Positions 17,910 to 26,605 of a stretch of 64,000 bases of DNA are shown here, piece after piece. The DNA comes from G963663315 sp963663315 (GTDB taxonomy: Bacteria > Pseudomonadota > Gammaproteobacteria > Arenicellales > Poriferihabitantaceae), in NCBI GenBank assembly GCA_963663315.1, contig OY760176.1:124001-188000 (forward strand). Direction: 5' to 3'. The notes under the pieces were generated by a model. That model worked only from the letters and a program-made list of their open reading frames with translations. It was not told where the DNA came from and did not search any database. A program made the translations under genes and the position numbers. Numbering within the stretch: the stretch's first letter is position 1; each line of letters starts with the position of its first letter.

Positions 17910-18839
17910 ATGTCAGAAACACTGCTGATCAAATCCGACCTGGAAAGATCCGATGGTTGGGTAAATGCGTTCCGCGGTTTCGATATTGACACTGTCGATT
18001 GGCAAGAGTTTACCGACAAGGACGATATAGATTATGCTTTGGTCTGGCAACCGTCCCCTGGTTTTCTCGGACAGTTTCCGAATCTGAAGATCGTCTTTTC
18101 GGTTGGGGCGGGAATTGATCATCTGAAAGGTGAGAACGTTCTACCTGCCGATGTCCCGGTTGTGCGGATGGTTGAAGAAGGGCTGACGGCGGGCATGGTG
18201 GAATACATCATTTACCAGACGCTGCGCTTTCATCGACACATGCCACAATATGAACAGGATAAAAGGGATCATCATTGGGGTGAAATTGTACAGACCCCAA
18301 CCTGCGACCGCACGGTCGGCATTTTGGGAATAGGGGTGCTGGGGCAGGCCGCGGCCGAATTTTTACTGGCGCTGGGTTTTAACGTCATCGGCTGGAGCCG
18401 AACCGAAAAAACCATACCGGGGGTCAAGAGTTTTTTCGGCGACGATCAGTTGGACGCCATGTTGTCTGCGAGCGAAATACTGGTTTGTCTGTTACCCCGC
18501 ACCGACCGGACGCGGGGAATTCTGAACGCGAAAAATCTGGGTAAACTCCCCAGAGGCGCTTATCTGATCAACGCAGGCCGAGGCGCCTGTCAGGTCGAAG
18601 CAGACATTATCGCGGCTCTGGACGAAGGACAGTTGGCCGGCGCCGCGCTCGATGTGTTTGAAGTCGAGCCGTTGCCGAAAACCAGCCCGGTCTGGGAGCA
18701 TCCGAAAATTTACTTTACCCCGCATGTTGCCAGTATGACAATACCGGCATCCAGCGCAGACTATGTTTACAGCAACATCGAGCGGTTTCGCAATAATCTG
18801 CCGCTGACCCACGTTGCTGACATGAAACTGGGTTATTAG
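17910..18839 (+). CDS. ghrA: Glyoxylate/hydroxypyruvate reductase A-type 2-hydroxyacid dehydrogenase
   Basis: 309 residues from the ATG at 17910. NAD(P)-binding GILGIGVLGQAAAEFL, catalytic Arg region INAGRGACQVE, Glu region ALDVFEVEPLP and His in TPHVASMT fit the GhrA group. It would reduce glyoxylate or hydroxypyruvate. Upstream lies a TATAAT at 17845-17850 and a 12-bp repeat (aattcctgcttt) at 17848 and 17863. Confidence 0.85.
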   Translation: MSETLLIKSDLERSDGWVNAFRGFDIDTVDWQEFTDKDDIDYALVWQPSPGFLGQFPNLKIVFSVGAGIDHLKGENVLPADVPVVRMVEEGLTAGMVEYIIYQTLRFHRHMPQYEQDKRDHHWGEIVQTPTCDRTVGILGIGVLGQAAAEFLLALGFNVIGWSRTEKTIPGVKSFFGDDQLDAMLSASEILVCLLPRTDRTRGILNAKNLGKLPRGAYLINAGRGACQVEADIIAALDEGQLAGAALDVFEVEPLPKTSPVWEHPKIYFTPHVASMTIPASSADYVYSNIERFRNNLPLTHVADMKLGY

Positions 18840-18867
18840 TACAGGCCGACTTGGCCGGACAAAGTGG

Positions 18868-19716
18868 TCAAGGCGCATTCAGCCAGTTATCCGCACCCCC
18901 CACCTGCGGACGGAAAAAGCAGATCATCCGACCGTCCTGTCCTGCCTCGGCATTTCCCCCCCAGGGCGACGTGCCATGTAGCGCCAGGCGATGAACAACG
19001 AATGATTCTCCCGGCCGGGCATGTATCAAAACCCGCCGACACTGACTGAATATGGTCCGTCGGGCCTGTTTGTAGATTTTGGTGACATCAAGGTTGCCCC
19101 ATTGCTCTGGCGGCAGCTTTTGCCAGACTGCCCTGAAAGCATGCCGGATGATTTCGTGCGAGCCTTCCCAGACAACAAAAGGGGAGGCACCGGAACTGAA
19201 CGTCACCATTGGAATACCCAGTATGAACGCATGGTACTCTCGTAAGTGCCTGCGTCTGTCAGGTCCTTCCGGCAGCAAGCCATCGACATGGGCGGCATCG
19301 CGCTTCAGACGATAGTGGTGCGATAGCGGTGTTTCAGAGGCCCCGGCCTGGGGATAACCCGGGTAGCAAATGGAGAGCTGACCGGGATCCAGATCAAATT
19401 CGTTCAACTGAAGCGATTGTCGGATAAACGCCATGGCCTTTCCTGCCAGCGGGCCGGAGTCGCCCACCTCGCCGAGTCCGTTGTTGGGCATCACATTGAC
19501 CCCGGCAAACCAGGTATCATTGCAGCGAAACCATTGTCTGTTCCGTACCGAGTTGACCTGCTCTCTGGCACAGGGCAATACCTTGTCCACCCAGTCCTTC
19601 AGAACCGGGTCAAAGTCGATTGTGCACCAACCGTTTTTATAAAAGAGATGGGGATTCACGATATCAGGACCGATACAAGTACCCTGGATTTTAAAATGGT
19701 GTTCAACCCTGTTCAA
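18868..19716 (-). CDS. Phytanoyl-CoA dioxygenase-like 2-oxoglutarate/Fe(II) oxygenase
   Basis: 282 residues. The iron ligands are likely the HVDG (HxD) motif near residue 142 and a C-terminal His in LALHGTSPW, with the 2-oxoglutarate Arg in DGRMICFFRP. The fold and spacing fit PhyH-family hydroxylases. Substrate unknown. It is divergent from the Rieske oxygenase gene; both may act on small metabolites such as osmolytes, but this is only context. Confidence 0.72.
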   Translation of the reverse strand: MNRVEHHFKIQGTCIGPDIVNPHLFYKNGWCTIDFDPVLKDWVDKVLPCAREQVNSVRNRQWFRCNDTWFAGVNVMPNNGLGEVGDSGPLAGKAMAFIRQSLQLNEFDLDPGQLSICYPGYPQAGASETPLSHHYRLKRDAAHVDGLLPEGPDRRRHLREYHAFILGIPMVTFSSGASPFVVWEGSHEIIRHAFRAVWQKLPPEQWGNLDVTKIYKQARRTIFSQCRRVLIHARPGESFVVHRLALHGTSPWGGNAEAGQDGRMICFFRPQVGGADNWLNAP

Positions 19717-19849
19717 TAAATTTGTCCTGGTTCAATACATAATCTGACTCAACACTCCATTCCGTCGTTCCCGATCAGGTCGGTATTACGATATGGACAA
19801 ACCGGAGCAATCGGCTTTAGAATTTAACCTATTCGCACAACCTTGAGAA

Positions 19850-20995
19850 ATGACCATGAACAAGCCGATGATGGTGAGTTCCGGTGATCTGCCGGGGACA
19901 GGGAAATTTCACGACGACCCTGCCCAATCCTATACCCTGCCAGGAGCCTATTACTTCGACCCGGCTGTTTATGCCCGGGAAATGCGCGACATATTTGCCG
20001 ATAGTTGGCAGTATGTCTGTCATCGTAGCGCTTTGCAAAAACCCGGTGATTACGCTGTTCGCGACCTCGGCGACCAGAGCGTGGTGGTACTGCGTGATCA
20101 CAACGGCGCCATACAGGCTTATCACAACGTCTGTCGCCATCGCGCTCACCGACTGCTCGAAGGTTCCGGCAAAACGGGCGCCTTGATTGTTTGTCCCTAT
20201 CATAACTGGACCTACAGTCTCACCGGAGATCTCAAATTTGCACGGCACAGCGATCAGGTTGCCGGATTTGATCTTACTGAATTCAGCCTGAGTCCGGTCA
20301 GGGTTGAATCGTTCTGCGGATTCTGGTTCATTAATCTGAACGACCAGGCCGACTCCCTGGTGGATGGCCTGGATGAACTGGAGTGGGAGATCAGGGTATT
20401 GAGTCCCGATATGGATAATCTCAAACGGGCAAGCTATCGGGAAATCAGGCTGGCGGCAAATTGGAAGAACTCGGTGGAAAACTATTCCGAATGCTATCAC
20501 TGCCCCAACCAGCATCCTGGTCTGGCGCAGGGTTCGCTGGATATGGAGTCCTACCGGATCACCACCCACGAGAAGTATCATAGCCATGCCAGTGCCGGTG
20601 TCGGCGACAACACCGCTTATGCCCGTTCATTCGATAATGATCCAGGGCGCGAGTTTGGTAGCTGGTTACTGTGGCCGAATTTTGTTATTGAGGTCTATCC
20701 GGGGGGCTATCTGAATGTATTTCATCATTTGCCCGTCGGACTGGAAGAAACCCTGCAAATCTGTGAGTGGTATTTCCCGAACGAGACGCCAACCGAAGAA
20801 CAACAACAAGTTATTGACTTCGTGGATCAGGTACGCAATGAGGATATCCCGCTTTGCGAAACCGTTCAAAAGGGATTACACAGCGCGGGCTATACGCAAG
20901 GGAGATTTGTCGCAAATCGAGATCGAAGCTATTTCAGCGAGCATGGCGTGCATGATTTTCAGAAGAAGGTCCTGCAGGCGCTCGGGGCCTGGTGA
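19850..20995 (+). CDS. Rieske oxygenase alpha subunit, glycine betaine/choline monooxygenase-like
   Basis: 381 residues. Rieske [2Fe-2S] ligands CRHRAH and CPYHNW about residues 89-113; mononuclear iron region ENYSECYHCPNQHP. The short form and the ECYHC motif match the GbcA/choline monooxygenase/stachydrine demethylase group. It needs a reductase partner not found here. Start ATG 19850, or 19856 two codons later. Substrate is a guess from family: a quaternary ammonium compound. Confidence 0.75.
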   Translation: MTMNKPMMVSSGDLPGTGKFHDDPAQSYTLPGAYYFDPAVYAREMRDIFADSWQYVCHRSALQKPGDYAVRDLGDQSVVVLRDHNGAIQAYHNVCRHRAHRLLEGSGKTGALIVCPYHNWTYSLTGDLKFARHSDQVAGFDLTEFSLSPVRVESFCGFWFINLNDQADSLVDGLDELEWEIRVLSPDMDNLKRASYREIRLAANWKNSVENYSECYHCPNQHPGLAQGSLDMESYRITTHEKYHSHASAGVGDNTAYARSFDNDPGREFGSWLLWPNFVIEVYPGGYLNVFHHLPVGLEETLQICEWYFPNETPTEEQQQVIDFVDQVRNEDIPLCETVQKGLHSAGYTQGRFVANRDRSYFSEHGVHDFQKKVLQALGAW

Positions 20996-21049
20996 AAGCT
21001 CACCAGCGATTATCTGGCGTTCAACCGGGGTTATTGCCCTTTCCCGATC

Positions 21050-21904
21050 TCAGGCCCGGCAAATGAAGGAGACGGTTCTGATTCGGCGTTCGCAAAGATT
21101 GCGCACCTGATTTTTAACCATTTCCGGGTAGTCCTCGCCGAGAATGACCTGGAAGGACACCGGTGGTGCAGATGATACGGCGGATGGCCCAATCCGGGCC
21201 GCAGTTTTCGATGCCATTCTTTCAAACCAGCTTTGGTTTTGTTCGGTGGAATCGGTGACTTCGAGCAACTTGAATCCTGCATCCGCAAGCAGGGCAGTCA
21301 TCTGATCAGTCGTTGCCAGATGACTGATATGCGAATCCCGTGCCCAGGGAACCGGGTACAATACGTCGCCTCCTTCTCCCTGGAGCACGTCATAGACCGC
21401 GAAAATGCCACCGGATCTGATGACTCTTTTCGCTTCGGCGTATACCCTGTCCCTGGCCTTGATATTCATCGCAACATGAATGGTCATGGCCGCATCGAAC
21501 TGATCTTCCCCGAAGGACAGGCGGGTTGCGTCTCCTTGCTGAAAGTCAACCCGGTCTGACAGCCCTGTCCACCCGGACAGCGTGGTTGCCGCATGACTAA
21601 ATGCAGGGGTCAGGTCAATGCCGGTCACCCTGCAACCATACACTTCGGCCAGACACCGGGCAGGCCCGCCCAGTCCGCTGCCGATATCAAGCACATGACT
21701 GTCCATCGACAGGTTCATCCGCGCTGCCAGTTTCAGGGTCGCGCCACGTCCGCGGATATGAAATTCATCGAAGGTGGCCAGATCCCGGGTTGTCAATTGC
21801 GCCAGACTTTTCCCACTCTCCTGCAGAGCGCCCGCGATCATATCGGCCAGGGTTTCGTCATCGCCATAGTGCGCTATTACCGGGTTGTGCATCTGATCTT
21901 TCAT
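21050..21904 (-). CDS. SAM-dependent methyltransferase, sarcosine/dimethylglycine methyltransferase-like
   Basis: 284 residues. Class I SAM motifs: VLDIGSGLGGPARCLA (motif I), GIDLTPAFSHAA (motif II), DFQQGDATRLSFGEDQFDAAMTIHVAM. The N-terminal HYGDDETLADMI and DEFHIRGRGAT elements resemble glycine-sarcosine and dimethylglycine N-methyltransferases. Convergent with the Rieske oxygenase gene; together they could handle methylated glycines, by inference. Confidence 0.7.
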   Translation of the reverse strand: MKDQMHNPVIAHYGDDETLADMIAGALQESGKSLAQLTTRDLATFDEFHIRGRGATLKLAARMNLSMDSHVLDIGSGLGGPARCLAEVYGCRVTGIDLTPAFSHAATTLSGWTGLSDRVDFQQGDATRLSFGEDQFDAAMTIHVAMNIKARDRVYAEAKRVIRSGGIFAVYDVLQGEGGDVLYPVPWARDSHISHLATTDQMTALLADAGFKLLEVTDSTEQNQSWFERMASKTAARIGPSAVSSAPPVSFQVILGEDYPEMVKNQVRNLCERRIRTVSFICRA

Positions 21905-22345
21905 GATTTACCATGTGAACTCATGTATCTTGAACCTGTACATTAAAACAAATCCATCGCCAGGGACAGGCCGGGCCCCTGTGCGTAATCTTTTGCGGTG
22001 CGATGCCGGGTCGGGTGATGCAGATTGACCGGTTTTATCCGATATGGTTATGCCAATTCAAAGTCGGACTTTGAAATAGCCTGAATTTCTGTTAGCGGTG
22101 GGGAACAACAGCAGCCGGTTCCCTTAGCCATTGACGAAGAATTGCTCGCCACCGACACCGATGAAAAGGAAAAGCGGTTGCGCGTCGTCGATATCACGGG
22201 CCGGTCGGCCCTGATCGAATACCACTCAGCCTGCGGGCGGAAGGAATCAGGTTCTTAAGCCTTCACCGGGATTGCCCGCTATCCGATTTGGTATTTCCTG
22301 TCCCGCTGGTGTCAGGCGGATCAATTTTCACCGGTACTGCCCGAG
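21905..22345. other. Intergenic stretch with a 19-bp palindrome
   Basis: No complete gene seen. A perfect 9-1-9 palindrome (ttcaaagtc g gactttgaa) lies at 22057-22075 and could be an operator. Between about 22118 and 22258 (+) a short open stretch reads like a fragment of a lost protein (for example RVVDITGRSALIEYH) that I cannot assign. This marks the left edge of the decayed island. Confidence 0.4.
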
Positions 22346-22459
22346 TCAGCGTATGGCCCACCGGAGAGGTGGAGGTCTGTCCATGCCGTCGATGAACGAC
22401 TGTATATCGGTTTCTGCTTGGTCAATGTCCGTCAACAGGACGCGAGGGTCACGTCGCAT
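22346..22459 (-). pseudogene. Truncated HEPN (DUF86) toxin gene remnant
   Basis: A 37-codon frame overlapping the end of the MntA gene by 11 bp. It begins MRRDPRVLLTDIDQAET, the typical start of HEPN/DUF86 proteins, which are the RNase toxin partners of MntA antitoxins, then loses similarity after FIDGMD and stops. The catalytic RX4-6H motif that lies near the end of HEPN domains is absent, so no toxin is made. Confidence 0.7.
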
Positions 22460-22760
22460 AAACAAGTTCGCGGGACTTGTTGATGGAGGCACGCAAATAC
22501 GGGTTGCGGATCTCGTGATTCTCAACCAGATCCACAGGGCGTCCCAAGGCGTCGCTCAGCGCGTCGACGAAGCCGAAGAACTGTTCGAGAGGCCGCAGGT
22601 CGCTGTCGGGATCGAACTCGACAAGGAAATCGGCGTCACTGGTGTCGGGATTGAAATCCACGCCGCGCGCGGCTGATCCAAACACCTCAAGACGCACGAC
22701 ATCGTAGCGTTGGCAGAGTTCGGCCAGATACTCCTTCTTGTCAGCGATGGCGGGGTGCAT
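22449..22760 (-). CDS. mntA: MntA-type nucleotidyltransferase antitoxin
   Basis: 103 residues from the ATG at 22760. The minimal nucleotidyltransferase motif is intact: GSAARG, then DTSDADFLVEF with both acidic residues. In MntA-HepT systems the antitoxin AMPylates the HEPN toxin. Here the partner is truncated, so this is an orphan. Preceded by a sequence repeated before the DUF262 pseudogene. Confidence 0.85.
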   Translation of the reverse strand: MHPAIADKKEYLAELCQRYDVVRLEVFGSAARGVDFNPDTSDADFLVEFDPDSDLRPLEQFFGFVDALSDALGRPVDLVENHEIRNPYLRASINKSRELVYAT

Positions 22761-22802
22761 GCCTAACCCTCCCCGTGGGTGTCTCCAGATGAATGATACT
22801 GT

Positions 22803-22838
22803 TACCGGATTGTAGTATTCACAGGAATACAAGTAAAC
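22803..22838 (-). repeat. Promoter-like repeat, copy 1 (before mntA)
   Basis: Contains taccggattgta and, 5 bp further, cacaggaatacaagtaaac (22820-22838), both found again at 25417-25456. Read on the minus strand it offers TTTACT, 17 bp, TACAAT, a plausible sigma-70 promoter for mntA, whose start is 42 bp downstream. Confidence 0.6.
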
Positions 22839-22995
22839 GCTCGCTCCAGGGGGCGAGTCCACCACATATTGCACTTGGGTTGATGTTGGATGAGTCTGGT
22901 GTTAAGAGCCAGCCAAGTCTGTCTTGCATGGCCCTGTCGACAGGCTGTAGAATCGCGTACCGGTCAATTCAGACACGCCAACGGAGGAATCCCGA

Positions 22996-23472
22996 ATGAA
23001 GCGTTATCCCGGCATGATGATTGCCGCCGTCGCGGCACTGGCTGCTACGATGTTCTTGGCCGGATACACCACGGCGCGGGCGCAGGAAGTGGAGTCCATG
23101 ACATGGACAACGCACGAATGCACGCCACACTTCAACAGCACGTCGGAATACAACAAACTGACAATAAAAAAAGTGTCACTCAACCATGAAATCAACCTGG
23201 GTGAAACCGACATCATCCAAGGGTTCGCCTCACTGAATATTGACGGGATAGAAGGCACCGGCGCGTACAAAGTACACGGACAAAAAGAAATCAACGGAAG
23301 CATCATCAACGGAATCAACTACATAGCAATAATGGAAGGCTCGGATGCGACCCTCTTCGAGACAGGCGACCCGTTCAAGGAAATCGAGACAGGAGAACCC
23401 GAATACGTCCGCCAAATAGAGATATTCACCTGCAAGGAGACGGAGCGGGTAACCCGCAAAATGACAGGATGA
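22996..23472 (+). CDS. Secreted orphan protein
   Basis: 158 residues with a clear signal peptide (basic MKRYPGM, hydrophobic IAAVAALAATMFLAG, cleavage after ARA). The mature part is acidic and polar with only two cysteines (THECTPH and FTCKET), which could form one disulfide. I do not recognise the family. It sits within the decayed island between mntA and a recombinase remnant. A further 38-codon frame starts 4 bp after it (23477-23593) but overlaps the recombinase tail and is probably not real. Confidence 0.6.
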   Translation: MKRYPGMMIAAVAALAATMFLAGYTTARAQEVESMTWTTHECTPHFNSTSEYNKLTIKKVSLNHEINLGETDIIQGFASLNIDGIEGTGAYKVHGQKEINGSIINGINYIAIMEGSDATLFETGDPFKEIETGEPEYVRQIEIFTCKETERVTRKMTG

Positions 23473-23553
23473 CAACATGATCCGTCATACAATCGCAATC
23501 GTCGGGGGCGCCTGCATGTCGCTGGTCGCCTTCTCGGGCATTGGAGGGTATCT

Positions 23554-23645
23554 ACCACTAATCGCTACGTTCATATCAACGACGCGACCCTGAGCAAGTC
23601 TGCCGAATGGGTGCGGTGGCGATTCAGCAGTTGTTGCGCTCTTAA
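23554..23645 (+). pseudogene. C-terminal remnant of a tyrosine recombinase (integrase)
   Basis: Reads TTNRYVHINDATLSKSAEW, the typical post-catalytic tail of phage-type integrases including the Tyr in NRYVH. Inserting one base near 23611 restores AVAIQQLLRS followed by TAA at 23643-23645, the usual end of these proteins. The rest of the gene is gone. It marks a past integration event. Confidence 0.65.
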
Positions 23646-25386
23646 GCGCTCTCAACTGAAGTCACGATATGGGATTTCAATTTGGAGACGATTTGATCTG
23701 TCCGTGCCGCCGCAAATTCATCAAAGAAATTGAAATCATAGTCCTGTATTTCCGGAATCAAGTGTCTTGATCGAAATGATTCATCTCGGCTTGCAATCCA
23801 TTTGTCAAACCCTGAATTGTTTTTCTTCAAGTTCTCTGACACTGTCAATAGTTGCAAATTACACAGCGAATTGAATAGAGAAATGTAATTATCAATCTTC
23901 GCATCATCATACCCTCGTCTTCTTAACGCAGAACGACTGAATTCTGACTGTGGATAAATGTGATCTACGTGAAAGGTGGTGTCTTTCCAGTATTTGTCTG
24001 GATACAGAAGTGACAACACCAAATTCGTGTAGCGTCCTTGGTATTTGTATTCCAAGATTCGCTCAATTTCGGCATTGTCCAATGATGGCTCAATCTCCAG
24101 AGATCTATATAATTGGGCGCTAGGAAATGCAGCTTCACCGTCCAAGTCCTTTAACAGAACCCGGAGTCGAGATAATGTAGTATCTGACGACCCGCTAAAG
24201 GCATTTTTCAGAGTCGCATATACAAACCATCTGCGAATGGCTTCTTGTGCGTCTACATCTCCGATATCCGAAGAAACATCAAAGTTGCGATCCCCTCTCT
24301 TCATCAGGTAGAACGCAATAGGAAGCAAAGCCAACGGTGCAACGACATCCTTCGAATGGAAGCCAAATCGAGCAATTAGTCGTACAGTTATCGCTAGTGA
24401 TTCTTTAATTTTCTCCCAATTTTTCTCAATAGTTAAAAGATTTGTCCGTGTAAAGTTTTTCACTTTGTACTGGATAGGAAGTGGTACTGGATAGGAAGTG
24501 ATTCGCACAAGTACAAACACGCCTTCAGTACGAAGTCTTTTCCGAACTTAAAACCTGTCCCAATTTCATTCAACTGATCGGTAAAACTGTGAATTTCGCT
24601 CCGGGCATCGAGCGTTTCCCATTTTGCCGTCGCCGTAGCTAACAGGAGATCAGAATATTCTAGTGGCTGCCCAGCAGAGTTTGCTCTAACAAAAATCTGC
24701 AAGACCTTGTCATAATTCTGTGATTTTTCTTCGTAGTAGTTTCCCACCGGTGTCGTATGTACGCGATTATGTAGCTGTCCAATTAGCTTATTGGCATTAT
24801 TTCTCTAGTCCTCCGATAGCTTCGCTAACTGCTCTCTCATATCGGTCTTGGCATCCTCGGCGTCTTCAAAATCAAGAATGCGAGCAACAGGATACCATAG
24901 CTGCTCTTGCTCGCCGGACTGTCCCGAATCTTCCCGAAACGCAAATCCGTACGCCAATTCTTCTGGATTTTCGTCATCTGATTTCGGCAGTTTCAATAGA
25001 TTGAGATACAGTCTTGTTTTTCTCCAACGATAATAGTGATAGCGGTATGAGCCCCGCAACCCAATAAAAAGTGATGTGATGCGCTGTTGGCCATCTAGTG
25101 CAAGTAGAATATCCTTGTTAATTCCGGCCATGCTGGCTTCCTGATTGTGTGGTGCTTCCTCGTCGTAATCACGAACAAATTCATAAACGGGCCATTCATT
25201 TTTGTTCTCTTGTTTCAGTTTCCAATATAAAAATGAACCAATAGGGAAATCTGACATAATGGAGTCGAAAAGTCGTGCAATCCTGTTATGTCCCCATACA
25301 AATTCTCGCTGAATCGCGGGGAGATACAGGTTTTGATTGACTTCTTCTCGTATGAGGTCGCTGATTCGAATTGTGCTGTATGCCAT
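23642..25386 (-). pseudogene. Broken DUF262-DUF1524 (GmrSD-type) nuclease gene
   Basis: About 580 codons in the original frame, read from MAYSTIRISDLIREEV at 25386. The N-terminal DUF262 part has LPAIQREFVWG and the DGQQRITSL motif. The C-terminal DUF1524 part has HVDHIYPQSEF, an HNH-like site. Two lesions break it: an in-frame TAG at 24805-24807 (after KLSED), and a 17-bp tandem duplication at 24468-24501 that shifts the frame. Removing one repeat copy restores ESLPIQYKVKNFTRTN. Family members are type IV restriction or anti-phage nucleases. Confidence 0.85.
24468..24501. repeat. 17-bp tandem duplication causing a frameshift
   Basis: Two adjacent copies of tactggataggaagtg plus one base (24468-24484 and 24485-24501). 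The 17-bp addition accounts exactly for the frameshift in the DUF262-DUF1524 gene. Confidence 0.9.
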
Positions 25387-25416
25387 GGGTTGTTCCGCTG
25401 CCTGTGTTATTAACGA

Positions 25417-25456
25417 TACCGGATTGTATTGTTTGCCCACAGGAATACAAGTAAAC
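25417..25456 (-). repeat. Promoter-like repeat, copy 2 (before the DUF262 gene)
   Basis: Shares taccggattgta (25417-25428) and cacaggaatacaagtaaac (25438-25456) with the region before mntA, with a 9-bp rather than 5-bp gap between them. TACAAT is again available on the minus strand, 30-40 bp upstream of the gene start. Confidence 0.6.
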
Positions 25457-25557
25457 CGGGTATGAATCCGCCGCCTGTCACTGTTCTGTGCGGCAGTCAA
25501 TCATTCCCGGCAGATTCCTGGTTGTTTCCTGACACCCGATCTGATCTTGAAATTGAT

Positions 25558-25604
25558 ACTTATCTATCAATATCTATCAATTTTTCAATAATTGATAGAT
25601 AAGT
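25558..25604. promoter_or_regulatory. 14-bp inverted repeat upstream of the hydrolase gene
   Basis: acttatctatcaat (25558-25571) and attgatagataagt (25591-25604) are perfect inverted repeats around an AT-rich 19-nt spacer that carries another tatctatcaat. A related gatacttatc occurs near 25654, just before the hydrolase start. It looks like an operator array or a long AT-rich hairpin. Confidence 0.5.
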
Positions 25605-25678
25605 GTTATTATTTCCTGCGAATCCACTTAATTTCGATAACCGGGACAGATTGATACTTATCCACCAACTATCAGTTT

Positions 25679-26605
25679 ATGGAAAAATATAATCTCGATC
25701 CTGAAATAAGCTATTTTTTAACGGATTCGGCACGGTATTTTCCGGACGACCCGGGTTCCTGCACGATAGAAGACGAGCGCGACTGTTATGATCTGTTGTG
25801 CCGCGCTTACCAGGCGCCCATCCCCGAGGGGATATTGTTCACTGACAGTACGGTTGGTGTCGCCAGTGGTGACCTGAAGATACGGACTTACGAAAAACCG
25901 GCGGCAGAATCTGAAATAACGATTCTGTATTTCCACGGAGGCGGGTTTATTCTGGGTGGACTTGAAAGCCATCATTCCATTTGCGCTGAAATCGCGGACC
26001 GGAGCGGGTATCGTCTTGTCGCCGTGGATTACAGGTTGGCGCCCGAATTCACCTGGCCAACCCAGATTGAGGACGCTGTGGATGCGTTTCTGGCGCTGGA
26101 TCGGGGAAAAACAATCGTAGCCGGAGATTCCGCTGGCGGCCTGCTGGCTGCGGCAGTGTGCATTTCCCGGTGTGATCAGGAACGGCAACCGGTTGGACAG
26201 TTGTTGATTTACCCGGTATTGGGCGGGCAGCAATTCGACTACGATTCGTATCGACTGTGGAGCGACGCCCCCGGCCTTACCATCGCCGACATCGAAAGAT
26301 ACCTGAACTTTTGGGCGAACCCCCCGTTCCCCTGGTCTGACCCGCTGTTTGCGCCCTTGAGTTTCGATCAATTTGAAAAACTGCCGCCCTGTATCGCCAT
26401 CGCAGCCGAATATGATCCGTTGAAGGATGACGCCAGGGCTTATGTTGACAAGCTGAATAAGGTGGGCGTGCTGTCGGAGTATTTCGAAGAGACGGGTTTG
26501 ATCCACGGTTACCTGCGTGCTCGTCATTGCAGCGCGAAAGCCGACCGAAGCTTCACCAGGATATGTGATTGCCTCAACATTCTTGGCGAAAGAATCCAAT
26601 CATGA
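25679..26605 (+). CDS. Alpha/beta hydrolase of the hormone-sensitive lipase family
   Basis: 308 residues. Oxyanion-hole motif YFHGGGFILGG, nucleophile elbow GDSAGG, catalytic Asp region AEYDPLKDDARAY and His in GLIHGYLRA. These place it among HSL/acetyl-esterase-type carboxylesterases. Its last codons overlap the next gene (ATGA), implying translational coupling. Substrate unknown. Confidence 0.88.
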   Translation: MEKYNLDPEISYFLTDSARYFPDDPGSCTIEDERDCYDLLCRAYQAPIPEGILFTDSTVGVASGDLKIRTYEKPAAESEITILYFHGGGFILGGLESHHSICAEIADRSGYRLVAVDYRLAPEFTWPTQIEDAVDAFLALDRGKTIVAGDSAGGLLAAAVCISRCDQERQPVGQLLIYPVLGGQQFDYDSYRLWSDAPGLTIADIERYLNFWANPPFPWSDPLFAPLSFDQFEKLPPCIAIAAEYDPLKDDARAYVDKLNKVGVLSEYFEETGLIHGYLRARHCSAKADRSFTRICDCLNILGERIQS

